From contig DCFW01000027.1 of NCBI GenBank assembly GCA_002315435.1, positions 1 to 64,000 of the forward strand: a stretch of 64,000 nt of DNA, written 5' to 3'. The notes beneath the pieces were generated by a model, which had not been told where the DNA came from, did not search any database, and saw only the letters and a program-made list of their open reading frames with translations. The position numbers were made by a program, and so were the translations under genes. Below, in pieces: positions 36,298-44,498 of the stretch. This stretch comes from Bacteroidales bacterium UBA1794. GTDB lineage: Bacteria; Bacteroidota; Bacteroidia; Bacteroidales; Bacteroidaceae. Each line of letters opens with the position of its first letter. Within the stretch, counting starts at the first letter, position 1.

Positions 36298-36569
36298 TTA
36301 AAAATGTTAATATTATTACTTATACGTAATATAAATGATTGATAATGTTACTATTATCATTAAATAAAGTACTATTTCATGGGCGAAAATATTACATTTC
36401 ACAACGAATAATCTCTGAAAATAGCCAAAAGTAGAGAATCCCCTATTTTCTATTTATCTCATAATGAACGAAATAATGTTTGCAAAAAAAAAGGAAGAGG
36501 GGGTACCTTAGACTCTTGGACTAAACATTCTGCAAAATTGTCCTTTTATGTTAATATTTAAGTTATTGG

Positions 36570-36678
36570 AAAATCAATTAATTGATTTTATGATTTCATC
36601 TGTTCCAGTTGATGAAAACATACTGATGTTTTCATGAAATGATCAGCTTCATTTCACAAACTCAATTAATTGAGTTTG
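36570..36678. repeat. Four consecutive palindromes/hairpins
   Basis: In order: AAAATCAATTAATTGATTTT (36570-36589, perfect palindrome); ATGAAAACAT/ATGTTTTCAT (36612-36635, 10-bp arms, 4-base loop); GAAATGA/TCATTTC (36636-36655, 6-base loop); and a 22-bp perfect palindrome (36657-36678) with arms CAAACTCAATT/AATTGAGTTTG. The first and last share the core TCAATTAATTGA. The last one contains the stop codon of the truncated GNAT gene. Confidence 0.85.
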
Positions 36679-37013
36679 TCCTCAACCGGCTTTGTAAATT
36701 GCAAATAGAATGAATCAGGCAACAAAGCCTTGCCATAACCTTTTCCTTTGTATTGCCCCGAGACCCAGAAACAATTGATCATTAAATAATTTGAAGCATG
36801 TACCGGCACCCATGCATTCTCTGTCGGTACATACTCAATAAAGACTTTTGCACGATCATTGAGCCTACGAAACACATATCCATTGTCAAACTCTTTCTTC
36901 AGCCACTCCTTCTTAAGTTCGTAACTCTCTTTGCATTTCTTATCGGAAATGGCACAACAAATATGTTCTGTCTTTATATTTTCTTTTGTAAGAGTGATAA
37001 ATGGTTTCTCCAT
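36666..37013 (-). pseudogene. Truncated GNAT-family N-acetyltransferase
   Basis: The frame starts MEKPFITLTKENIKTEHICC and runs to 115 residues. It has the GNAT core up to the acetyl-CoA loop QYKGKGYGKALL, where a complete protein continues for well over 60 more residues. Here the frame instead ends after an unrelated short tail (PDSFYLQFTKPVEDKLN). Related full-length proteins in this group carry the rest of the GNAT fold and often a YoaP-like domain. Loss of the C-terminal half, at the edge of the palindrome cluster, points to a rearrangement breakpoint. It follows the alcohol dehydrogenase gene by 28 bases. Confidence 0.65.
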
Positions 37014-37041
37014 GTCAGAAGGTTTTGATAGTTCAACGAGT

Positions 37042-38226
37042 TTACTGCGCCATGCGATAGATCGCTTCCATATCGTCATTATGCAGCACTTTCAAGTTAC
37101 CGAGTGTCTTGGTTCCACCCCAACTACATTTATCCAACATAACCTTTATCTCTTCATCCGTCACCTCACGGCCGATCAACTCACGTATGTTTGTAGGCAT
37201 ACCTATGGCGCGATAGAAATTCTCCACGGCCTCAATGCCTGCTAGTGCCGTACGTTCAGGCGATTTGAAGTCATTGGTAACTCCCATCACATCCACGGCG
37301 AATTGTGCGAAGCGAGTCACACTCTCCTTATAAACATAGCGCGCCCAACTGCCCCATATAGCTGCCAATCCGGCTCCATGAGCTACATCAAACAAAGCAC
37401 TTAATTCATGTTCAAGGCGATGAGTCGCCCAGTCGCCTCCTGATGTACCACAACCGGTAAGATCATTATGAGCCAAACTACCTGCCCACATGATCTGAGC
37501 ACGATAATGATAATTATTCGGATCTTTCAACACCTCAAATGCACTCTCCTTCACTGCACGCAAAAGTCCCTCAGCAATAGCATTAGTGACCGTCATATCA
37601 TCATCAAGCGAGAAATAACGCTCCATAGTATGCATCATAATATCAGTCACTCCGCATGCTGTCTGATACTTGCCTAAAGTAAAAGTACGTTCAGGATTCA
37701 TGATGGCAAACTTGCAACGTACCAAGTCCGTACCGTAACCCTTTTTCAAATTACCCTCTTCCTTAGTGATCACGCAACTGTTGCTCATTTCACTTCCGGC
37801 AGCAGGAATAGTCAGTACAGCGGCAATAGGGAGGCAACTTTTAGCTTGAGCATTGCCCATATAAAAGTCCCACACATCACCTTTATAAGGCACGCCCAAT
37901 GCGATCGTTTTGGATGAATCAATCACACTACCGCCACCTACGGCAATCACAAAATCAACATTTTCTTTGCGACATAATTCAATGCCTTCATACACTTTCG
38001 AAAGGCGAGGATTAGGTACCACTCCGCCTAACTTTATATATTGGATGTTTTCTGCTTCCAATCCTTTGCATACCGCATCCAACAAGCCTGAGCGTTCAGC
38101 ACTCTTTCCGCCATAATGAACCAGAACTTTTGTTCCGTTAAAATCCTTCACCAACTGTCCGATTTGCTTTTCTGAGTTTGCCCCGAACACAACCTTCGTA
38201 GGAGCATAATAAGTAAAATCCTTCAT
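37042..38226 (-). CDS. Iron-containing alcohol dehydrogenase, YqhD/BdhA type
   Basis: The 394-residue enzyme reduces aldehydes to alcohols with NAD(P)H. The N-terminal part MKDFTYYAPTKVVFG and the nucleotide-binding VIAVGGGSVIDSSKTIALG identify the family. Metal-ligand histidines lie in VTDIMMHTMERY, ATHRLEHELSALFDVAHGAGLAA and the region after it. The layout is that of the butanol dehydrogenase/YqhD subgroup. The ATG at 38226 gives the standard N-terminus, 21 bases inside the longer frame. A -7 box TATCTTTG is at 38252-38245 on the minus strand. Confidence 0.92.
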   Translation of the reverse strand: MKDFTYYAPTKVVFGANSEKQIGQLVKDFNGTKVLVHYGGKSAERSGLLDAVCKGLEAENIQYIKLGGVVPNPRLSKVYEGIELCRKENVDFVIAVGGGSVIDSSKTIALGVPYKGDVWDFYMGNAQAKSCLPIAAVLTIPAAGSEMSNSCVITKEEGNLKKGYGTDLVRCKFAIMNPERTFTLGKYQTACGVTDIMMHTMERYFSLDDDMTVTNAIAEGLLRAVKESAFEVLKDPNNYHYRAQIMWAGSLAHNDLTGCGTSGGDWATHRLEHELSALFDVAHGAGLAAIWGSWARYVYKESVTRFAQFAVDVMGVTNDFKSPERTALAGIEAVENFYRAIGMPTNIRELIGREVTDEEIKVMLDKCSWGGTKTLGNLKVLHNDDMEAIYRMAQ

Positions 38227-38244
38227 AATCTTTCTATTTTCAAA

Positions 38245-38252
38245 CAAAGATA
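38245..38252 (-). promoter_or_regulatory. -7 box for the alcohol dehydrogenase gene
   Basis: The minus strand reads TATCTTTG (TAnnTTTG), 18 bases before the ATG at 38226. Confidence 0.5.
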
Positions 38253-38365
38253 TACAATTAATTTATTCCGTAAAATAATCCGGATAAACTTAAGATACTA
38301 TCTCATAATTAACAATTTCACACAATAAATAATAAAAGGACAAACTTTCTCAGAAAAGAATTTCC

Positions 38366-38373
38366 TATATTTG
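38366..38373 (+). promoter_or_regulatory. -7 box of the thiamine salvage operon
   Basis: TATATTTG matches TAnnTTTG. Transcription would begin near 38380, just before the riboswitch P1 stem at 38384. Confidence 0.6.
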
Positions 38374-38383
38374 CCTTCATAAA

Positions 38384-38474
38384 TACTATAAGGGGTGTTC
38401 GTCTGTATTCAATGGCGAGCTGAGATTATACCCTTGGAACCTGAGATGTTTAATAACAGCGTAGGAATATGGTA
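38384..38474 (+). promoter_or_regulatory. TPP riboswitch (THI element) aptamer
   Basis: Conserved elements occur in the right order: GGGGTG, GAGCTGAGATTATACCCTT, GGAACCTGAGATG, and CGTAGGAAT. P1 is formed by TACTATA (38384-38390) and TATGGTA (38468-38474). It precedes thiM by 93 bases and is followed by an intrinsic terminator, so TPP binding is expected to stop transcription of thiM-thiE-tenA-thiD. Confidence 0.96.
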
Positions 38475-38507
38475 GTATCATACAGAACTAGTAAGCTCTA
38501 GATATGG

Positions 38508-38550
38508 AGACCGTTTCGTTGTTTTATAAACACGAAACGGTCTTTTTTTT
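38508..38550 (+). terminator. Riboswitch-controlled intrinsic terminator (attenuator)
   Basis: AGACCGTTTCGT and ACGAAACGGTCT form a perfect 12-bp stem followed by a run of seven T, 17 bases before the thiM ATG. Lying between the TPP aptamer and the first gene, it is the expression platform. Confidence 0.93.
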
Positions 38551-38567
38551 ATTTAAAAAATGAAGTT

Positions 38568-39362
38568 ATGATAGACGTAAAGAAATTACAAAGAGACTTT
38601 GATGCCGTTCATCAGCAAGCACCGTTGGTACATAACATTACCAACTTTGTAGTAATGAACAACACTGCCAATGCATTATTGGCTATCGGGGCATCTCCCA
38701 TAATGGCTCATGCCGTAGAAGAAGTGGAAGATATGGTACAAATTGCATCATCCCTAGTTATCAATATAGGCACACTGAATGCCGATTGGGTAAAGAGCAT
38801 GATGGTAGCAGGAAAGGCTGCTCTAAAAAAAGGAATTCCTGTTGTGCTTGATCCTGTAGGTGCCGGTGCCACCGCTTATCGCACCCAAGTATGCAAACAG
38901 TTGATTGAAACAGTCAAACCGACCATCATTCGTGGAAATGCATCCGAAATCATGGCACTGGTCAACAGCTCGACATATACCAAAGGAGTAGATAGCAGCG
39001 ATTCATCTGATAACGCATTGAATTCGGCTAAGCAACTTTCCAAGGAGACGAAGGCGATTGTCGTTATTAGTGGTCCCACCGACTACATAACGAATGGCAA
39101 AGACACTGAAATGGTAATTAATGGTTCTCCACTCATGACACGCGTCACCGGAATGGGCTGTACTGCGACTGCTATCACGGCAGCTTTTGCAGCCATCAAC
39201 AACAACTATCTTGAAGCTGCAACTCATGCCATGGCTGTAATGAGCATTGCCGGAGAAAGGGCCGCAAACAAAGCACAAGGAAACGGAACCATGCAACTCT
39301 ACTTTCTGGATGAACTTTGCAATCTGACTGATAACATATTAGCAACCGATTTAAAACGATAA
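38568..39362 (+). CDS. thiM: Hydroxyethylthiazole kinase
   Basis: The 264-residue kinase phosphorylates the thiazole alcohol of thiamine for salvage. It shows PLVHNITNFVVMNNTANALLAIGASPIMAHA near the N-terminus, VLDPVGAGATAYR, IIRGNASEI and the anion-hole motif TGMGCTATA near the C-terminus. It is the first gene after the TPP riboswitch, and thiE follows 2 bases later. Confidence 0.96.
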   Translation: MIDVKKLQRDFDAVHQQAPLVHNITNFVVMNNTANALLAIGASPIMAHAVEEVEDMVQIASSLVINIGTLNADWVKSMMVAGKAALKKGIPVVLDPVGAGATAYRTQVCKQLIETVKPTIIRGNASEIMALVNSSTYTKGVDSSDSSDNALNSAKQLSKETKAIVVISGPTDYITNGKDTEMVINGSPLMTRVTGMGCTATAITAAFAAINNNYLEAATHAMAVMSIAGERAANKAQGNGTMQLYFLDELCNLTDNILATDLKR

Positions 39363-39364
39363 CC

Positions 39365-39988
39365 ATGCCTTCATTTGATTTAAGTCTGTATCTGGTCACT
39401 GATCGCCGACTGTCACAGGGACGATCGCTTGAATACATAGTTTCAGAAGCAATAAAAGGAGGAGTCACCATGGTGCAACTGCGAGAAAAAGATTGCTCTT
39501 CACTTGAATTCTATGAACAGGCCATAAAGCTCAAACAGATCCTTACTACGCACAAAATACCTCTCATTATCAACGACCGGCTTGACATAGCACTCGCTTG
39601 CAATGCCGATGGTATACACATCGGCCAAAGCGACATCCCTTACAAGGTTGCCCGAAATATACTGGGATACGAAAAGATCATAGGCCTTTCGGTAGAGAAT
39701 ATGGAACAAGTACTTTTAAGTAACGACTTGGACGTTGACTATATTGGCATTTCTCCCGTTTTCAGTACGCCCACCAAGACAGATACAGCTCCTCCATTTG
39801 GTATTGACGGCATCCGTGAAGTTAAAAAGATTTGTCGCCATCAAACTGTAGCAATCGGAGGTATACACCTTGATAATGCAAAAGAGATTTATCAAGCCGG
39901 TGCGAATGGAATTGCTGTAGTCTCTGAAATTATGTCGGCTAAAGATCCCTGTGAGGCAAGCATAAAGCTCAAAGCAGAATTAAAATAA
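39365..39988 (+). CDS. thiE: Thiamine-phosphate synthase
   Basis: This 207-residue TIM-barrel enzyme joins HMP-PP and thiazole phosphate into thiamine monophosphate. Characteristic segments are YLVTDRRLSQGRSLE, GGVTMVQLREKD, PLIINDRLDIALACNADGIHIGQSD, DYIGISPVFSTPTKTD and AIGGIHLDN. It is tightly packed between thiM and tenA in the riboswitch-controlled operon. Confidence 0.96.
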   Translation: MPSFDLSLYLVTDRRLSQGRSLEYIVSEAIKGGVTMVQLREKDCSSLEFYEQAIKLKQILTTHKIPLIINDRLDIALACNADGIHIGQSDIPYKVARNILGYEKIIGLSVENMEQVLLSNDLDVDYIGISPVFSTPTKTDTAPPFGIDGIREVKKICRHQTVAIGGIHLDNAKEIYQAGANGIAVVSEIMSAKDPCEASIKLKAELK

Positions 39989-40014
39989 CAAAGACCTAAT
40001 TAAATTGGAATAAA

Positions 40015-40686
40015 ATGAAATGGAGCGAACATGTATGGGAACAATCCCGACCGATCTATCATAAAATACTGGAACTTCCATTCATCAAAAAATTGATGAA
40101 CGGGACATTATCTAAAGAAAGATTTTTCTTTTACCTTCAGCAAGATGCTATCTATTTGAGCGAATACGGTAAGGTGTTGATAGAAATAGCCTCTCGCGCC
40201 GACAATCAATCATACGCCCAAACTTTCACTCGATTTGCCGATGACTGCATATTCGTAGAAAGCGCCTTACACCAAAGCTACCTGAATGGGAACAATCATT
40301 CAACTCTCCTTACAGCCTCACCTAGCTGTTTGCTGTATACAGGTTATTTGCATCAACTGCTTAGCAATATATCCATCCACATAGCCATGGCAGGAGTACT
40401 TCCTTGCTTCCGCATCTATAAAGAAGTGGGAGACTACATTCTGAGCCATCAAACAAAAAATATCGACAATCCCTATCAGCAATGGATTAATACATATGGA
40501 GGTGAAGGTTTTGAAAAATCAGTGGAACAGGCAACCGCTATTTGCGATGAAGTGGCTGCTCAAAGCACAGCAGACGAACAAGCCTTAATGACCAAAGCTT
40601 ATATGCAGGCTTCGCAACTGGAATGGATGTTTTGGAACAGTGCCTGGAACCTTGAACAATGGCCTTTAAAAGAAACAAACCAATAA
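40015..40686 (+). CDS. tenA: Aminopyrimidine aminohydrolase (thiaminase II, TenA)
   Basis: This 223-residue helical TenA protein hydrolyses the amino group of degraded thiamine pyrimidines to give HMP for salvage. The nucleophile is C131 in VLPCFRIY, D44 lies in QQDAIYL, and an acidic residue sits in LEWMFWNSAW near the C-terminus. It lies between thiE and thiD, which together turn salvaged HMP and thiazole into thiamine phosphate. Confidence 0.93.
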   Translation: MKWSEHVWEQSRPIYHKILELPFIKKLMNGTLSKERFFFYLQQDAIYLSEYGKVLIEIASRADNQSYAQTFTRFADDCIFVESALHQSYLNGNNHSTLLTASPSCLLYTGYLHQLLSNISIHIAMAGVLPCFRIYKEVGDYILSHQTKNIDNPYQQWINTYGGEGFEKSVEQATAICDEVAAQSTADEQALMTKAYMQASQLEWMFWNSAWNLEQWPLKETNQ

Positions 40687-40698
40687 TACATCAATCAA

Positions 40699-41508
40699 AT
40701 GAAACAATATAAACGCGTACTCACTATCGCCGGGAGTGATCCGAGCGGCGGAGCCGGTATACAAGCCGACCTGAAAACTATGTCGGCATGTGGCTGTTAC
40801 GGAATGTCGGCCATCACAGCCGTTGTTGACGAAAACACAATAGGTGTAACCGGAGTGCATCCCATCCCCATTGACTTTGTACGGGGACAGATCAAATCAG
40901 TTCTCGATGATATAGGTGCAGACGCCATCAAAATAGGTATGCTTCATTCATCAGAGCTGATCCGTTGTGTTAAGGAAACACTATCAGCATACTCTATCCA
41001 TAATATCGTGCTCGACCCCGTAATGGTTGCGACTTCAGGAGACAAGCTATTACAGGACGAAGCAATCCACACTCTTAAAAGTGAACTCATAACTTTTTCG
41101 AGAGTGATTACTCCGAACATTCCCGAAGCCGAAATTCTATTGGGACGCAAAATCACCGTTCAAGAAGAGTTGCCCCAAGTGGCCAAAGCACTTTCATGCA
41201 ATAGACAAGTGTCCGTATTGCTCAAAGCAGGCCATTTAACCGACAAAAAGTTGGTGGACATATTCTACAATGCAGAGGATGATGAAATAATGGAACTTGC
41301 TTCTACCCGTGTTGACACCTGCAACACACATGGTACCGGATGCACACTATCCTCAGCTGTTGCCTCGTATCTAGCACATGGTTTGTCACTGAATGATGCA
41401 GTGAAACATGCCAAAGACTACATTGCGCAAGCCATTATTGCCGGTGCCGATTACAAAATTGGTAAAGGACATGGTCCCGTACATCACTTCTATGCATTCT
41501 GGGAATAA
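40699..41508 (+). CDS. thiD: Hydroxymethylpyrimidine/phosphomethylpyrimidine kinase
   Basis: This 269-residue kinase makes HMP-PP for ThiE. The substrate loop GSDPSGGAGIQAD is canonical (12-24), as are DPVMVATSGD and GTGC (212-215, C215). It ends the riboswitch operon, 12 bases after tenA. It differs from the stand-alone paralogue at 2833-3654, whose loop is altered. Confidence 0.95.
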   Translation: MKQYKRVLTIAGSDPSGGAGIQADLKTMSACGCYGMSAITAVVDENTIGVTGVHPIPIDFVRGQIKSVLDDIGADAIKIGMLHSSELIRCVKETLSAYSIHNIVLDPVMVATSGDKLLQDEAIHTLKSELITFSRVITPNIPEAEILLGRKITVQEELPQVAKALSCNRQVSVLLKAGHLTDKKLVDIFYNAEDDEIMELASTRVDTCNTHGTGCTLSSAVASYLAHGLSLNDAVKHAKDYIAQAIIAGADYKIGKGHGPVHHFYAFWE

Positions 41509-41513
41509 AAATA

Positions 41514-41560
41514 AGAGTAACCATGCTCCATCAAATCAAGCATGGTTACTCTCTTCTATT
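41514..41560 (+). terminator. Terminator of thiM-thiE-tenA-thiD
   Basis: AGAGTAACCATGCT and AGCATGGTTACTCT form a perfect 14-bp stem with an 11-base loop, followed by CTTCTATTTATTT. Confidence 0.9.
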
Positions 41561-41574
41561 TATTTCTTCTTTAT

Positions 41575-42438
41575 TTACCTCGCTACAAAAGTAGAAGGCA
41601 ACGCCAGCAATTGATATTGAATCGTTTTTGCCAAGCGATAATCTCCATTGGCATTGGGATGCAAACGATCCATATCACCATTGTGGAAATATTGCACTTG
41701 TGAATCAGCAAGAGGATACAACCCGCTTAGCGAATACAAATCGATCAATGGCACAGCCCAATAAGAAGCCGCTTGTTTCAACACATCTATGTATGAATCA
41801 ACGTACAGTCCTTGTCCGTTGCTATAACGCTCATCCGGTTGCACATTCTTTTCGTTAAACTTCGCATAAGCTCTGTGAATAGGTGTCATGATAACGACCT
41901 GCTGTTGAGGAAAATTTGTTTTCAGATACCACATGGCTTTGTTTATACGCCCACAGAAAGTAGTATCATCCATCACCGGAGTTCTGTATTTGCGCATTAC
42001 CAACTGACCGTTGCAATTAGTCTGCTTCGTCGTTTCAGTGAAGAACCGTCCAAGAGGTACACTATGATAATAATCATTTGTTCCGGCAAAAATCAAAATA
42101 GCATCCACACCGTCGCCCTTCTCTTCGTGCAACTTCACAGCTTGGCGATATATATCGTTCCATTGATTACCGCTGATACCGTAAACAAAAGGCTCTGTGC
42201 CCAAAAGTTCCGACAAATATTCCCAATAGATACAAGTCGTGCCTACACATCGCTTGTCTGTCATTGAATCACCAAGGAAAGCCACTTTCTTGCCATCCCA
42301 CTGAGAGTGCAGCGTCTTCTCACTCTTTGTCACAATCACTTTGGGAGCAGCCTTCGCCGTAACTTGTTGGGCATATCCCTTGAAACTTCCTGCTAAAACA
42401 AAAAGAAAAGCACATAGAATTGTCTTCTTCACATTCAT
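41575..42438 (-). CDS. Secreted SGNH/GDSL hydrolase
   Basis: The 287-residue protein has a signal peptide (MNVKKTILCAFLFVLAGSFKGYAQ). The SGNH blocks are in order: FLGDSMTD (block I Ser), GISGNQWND (block II Gly), FAGTND (block III Asn) and DRLHPN (block V Asp/His). Such enzymes deacylate carbohydrates or lipids, and the substrate is not visible. The ATG at 42438 is chosen for the signal peptide, since the longer frame would run into the AraC gene. It is 52 bases downstream of that regulator gene. Confidence 0.88.
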   Translation of the reverse strand: MNVKKTILCAFLFVLAGSFKGYAQQVTAKAAPKVIVTKSEKTLHSQWDGKKVAFLGDSMTDKRCVGTTCIYWEYLSELLGTEPFVYGISGNQWNDIYRQAVKLHEEKGDGVDAILIFAGTNDYYHSVPLGRFFTETTKQTNCNGQLVMRKYRTPVMDDTTFCGRINKAMWYLKTNFPQQQVVIMTPIHRAYAKFNEKNVQPDERYSNGQGLYVDSYIDVLKQAASYWAVPLIDLYSLSGLYPLADSQVQYFHNGDMDRLHPNANGDYRLAKTIQYQLLALPSTFVAR

Positions 42439-42490
42439 ATCGTTTTTATATAAAATGGTTATATTATTACTGTTTTCATTCAAGTTATTC

Positions 42491-43342
42491 TCAAGCATCA
42501 ATTTTGTTCTTCAACTCCCGGCGAAAGAATTTAGGACTTAGTCCCTTTTGCTTTCTGAAAAACTTATTGAAATGACTTTCATCCGTAAAACCGAATTCAT
42601 TTGAAATTTCATTGATACGTTTGTCACTGTATTCCAGACGATGTTCAATCAACTGAGTCTTATAGTGTGTGATGTATTCCTGCATGGTTTGTCCGGTATG
42701 CTTCTTGAAATACCTGCCTACATAAGCAGTTGACAAATTAAAACGAGTGCTCAGGTATTCAGTCCTTAATTTCTCAGGATAAAAAATATTAGTCTGTATA
42801 AACTGCAAAATCTCTACCGCTTTCTCTTCCGAATATTCCGTCACATACATACCTTGAAACTTGGCAATGTTCCTTGACACAATCAGAATCAATGTATTCA
42901 CATACTGCTGCATCAATTCATAATGAGAGATATCATGATGAAGATCTTCTCTTAGAATCGCTTCCACCAAAGGTTTCACAATCAATCGATCTTCAATATT
43001 CTTCAATACACAACCCGGACGATGATTGGCATTTTGAAGAATATATTCCAACTTGCTGATATACTCTGTCGGTATTCCACTATCTTTTATGTATATATCA
43101 TTAAATCGAAGAATGAAAAAGGTCGTGGTGGACTGAATATCAAAATGATGACAATCAGCCGGAGTGATCAGAAACAAATGCCCGGCGTGGTAATCCAAAT
43201 GATTACTGTTAATGCACTGCACTCCTGTTCCTGAAAGAATATAGACCAACTCAAAAAAGCTGTGTCCATGGGCTTCCTTTAAACATTCATCCAATGTTTT
43301 GCACTCAATGGAAAAGGCATTATATAAATTTTCACGAACCAT
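42491..43342 (-). CDS. AraC-family transcriptional regulator
   Basis: This 283-residue regulator has a cupin-like N-terminal sensing domain (about 20-95, with HGHSFFELVYILSGTGVQCIN). The C-terminal AraC double HTH (about 180-280) has STAYVGRYFKKHTGQTMQEYI and NEISNEFGFTDESHFNKFFRKQKGLSPKFFRRE. Cupin-AraC proteins usually sense a sugar-like ligand. It lies upstream of the SGNH hydrolase gene on the same strand and divergent from the quinone oxidoreductase gene, so both are candidate targets. A -7 box TATATTTG is at 43376-43369. Confidence 0.92.
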   Translation of the reverse strand: MVRENLYNAFSIECKTLDECLKEAHGHSFFELVYILSGTGVQCINSNHLDYHAGHLFLITPADCHHFDIQSTTTFFILRFNDIYIKDSGIPTEYISKLEYILQNANHRPGCVLKNIEDRLIVKPLVEAILREDLHHDISHYELMQQYVNTLILIVSRNIAKFQGMYVTEYSEEKAVEILQFIQTNIFYPEKLRTEYLSTRFNLSTAYVGRYFKKHTGQTMQEYITHYKTQLIEHRLEYSDKRINEISNEFGFTDESHFNKFFRKQKGLSPKFFRRELKNKIDA

Positions 43343-43368
43343 AGGAATCTTATTCTACCAATTTTGAA

Positions 43369-43376
43369 CAAATATA
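43369..43376 (-). promoter_or_regulatory. -7 box for the AraC-type regulator gene
   Basis: The minus strand reads TATATTTG (TAnnTTTG), 26 bases before the ATG at 43342. Confidence 0.5.
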
Positions 43377-43439
43377 TACAATTAATTTGTTCTATAAAAG
43401 TAGAACTTTGCCATATATAAATTTTTAATACATCAACAT

Positions 43440-44381
43440 ATGAAAGCAATTACATTAAAAACTCCAGGAGGAGGAGTGGAACAATTAAGCTACGTAGAAG
43501 TAGAAAAACCGAACATACAGGACGGTGAAATTCTGATAAAAGTAAAAGCAATCAGCATCAATCCGGTAGATGTAAAGTCCCGTACAGGACATGGCGTTTT
43601 CAATCATACAAAGGTTGAAGAAGGACCATTGATTCTAGGTTGGGATATTTCCGGTATAGTGGAAGAAAGCAAAAGCCCTCTTTTCAGGATAGGTGACGAA
43701 GTCTTCGGAATGGTCAACTTCCCCGGTCTTGGAAAAACTTATGCCGAATATGTGGCAGCTCCAGCCAATCAAGTAACACTAAAGCCCGAGAACATTTCCC
43801 ATGAGGAAGCAGCCGCCGGCTCTCTGGTCGGGCTCACGGCCTGGCAAGCTTTAGTAACCGACGCCCACATTCAGAAAGGGCAGAAAGTACTGATTCATGC
43901 AGCGGCCGGAGGTGTGGGACATATCGCCGTTCAGATCGCTAAATATCTGGGAGCGACCGTCATCGGAACATCGTCTGCAAAGAACAGAGAATTTGTATTG
44001 GGATTAGGGGCCGACGGGCACATTGACTATCACAATTATGATTGGACCAATCATCCACGCGAATTCGATTTTGTATTGGATACTATCGGAGGTGACAATA
44101 TCGACAACTCTCTGAATGTGACCAAAGAGGGTGGCTCCATCATCAGCATCCCCTCAGGACTGAATAAATCTGTTGTTGAAAAGGCTAAACTAAAAGGTGT
44201 CAAAGGGTCATTCATTTTAGCTCATTCCGATGGTGAGAACATGAAGGATATTGCAAACTTAATGAAAAAAGGAATTATAAAGCCACATATATTCCATGTC
44301 TATCCATTCACTGAAATGGCACAAGCCCACCTTCAGGTAGAAAGCGGAAGAACTGTTGGCAAAGTAGTGGTTGTCCTATAA
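43440..44381 (+). CDS. Zinc-independent quinone oxidoreductase-like alcohol dehydrogenase
   Basis: The 313-residue MDR-superfamily enzyme shows the GroES-like N-terminus (ISINPVDVKSRTGHG, GWDISGIVEE). The family-typical NADPH-binding segment QKVLIHAAAGGVGHIAVQIAKYLGATVIGT follows, and then FDFVLDTIGGDN. Zinc ligands are missing, as in quinone oxidoreductases. It probably reduces quinones or enones with NADPH. It is divergent from the AraC regulator gene with 97 bases between them. Confidence 0.9.
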   Translation: MKAITLKTPGGGVEQLSYVEVEKPNIQDGEILIKVKAISINPVDVKSRTGHGVFNHTKVEEGPLILGWDISGIVEESKSPLFRIGDEVFGMVNFPGLGKTYAEYVAAPANQVTLKPENISHEEAAAGSLVGLTAWQALVTDAHIQKGQKVLIHAAAGGVGHIAVQIAKYLGATVIGTSSAKNREFVLGLGADGHIDYHNYDWTNHPREFDFVLDTIGGDNIDNSLNVTKEGGSIISIPSGLNKSVVEKAKLKGVKGSFILAHSDGENMKDIANLMKKGIIKPHIFHVYPFTEMAQAHLQVESGRTVGKVVVVL

Positions 44382-44422
44382 AGATAAACCACGGAAAACG
44401 GTTTTATAAAACAAGATAAAAA

Positions 44423-44460
44423 CCAAAAGAGAATGCATTCTGTGGATACATTTCTTTTGG
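44423..44460. terminator. Bidirectional hairpin between convergent genes
   Basis: CCAAAAGA and TCTTTTGG form an 8-bp stem, extended by an AATG/CATT pairing. It lies between the stop of the quinone oxidoreductase gene and the stop of the pirin gene. Confidence 0.55.
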
Positions 44461-44498
44461 CTTTCATTGCGATTTTATATATCTCTAACCCTCTACCT

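Larger units (their letters stand above)
35378..36517. repeat. 1.14-kb AT-rich element with 19-bp perfect terminal inverted repeats
   Basis: AAGAGTCTAAGGTACCCCC at 35378-35396 recurs as its exact reverse complement at 36499-36517. Pairing continues imperfectly inward, since both ends run into a pyrimidine-rich then T-rich strand. The left end has a second tandem AAGAGTCT copy outside it. The interior encodes nothing, but it holds two nested hairpins of the same motif at 35627-35673 and 36253-36297. These lie about 250 and 240 bases from the two ends, so the whole layout is roughly symmetric. No target-site duplication is obvious. Confidence 0.85.
35305..36665. other. 1.36-kb very AT-rich non-coding region
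   Basis: No credible gene is present on either strand. The region contains the inverted-repeat-bounded element at 35378-36517 and a set of four adjacent palindromes at 36570-36678, both listed separately. The remaining DNA is runs of A/T with many short TATA-like stretches. Confidence 0.8.

Noticed and set aside
35370..36520. CRISPR-like or retron-like array from the AGAGTCTAA motifs
   Set aside because: The motifs are in both orientations, irregularly spaced and form hairpins; there is no cas gene or reverse transcriptase in the window.
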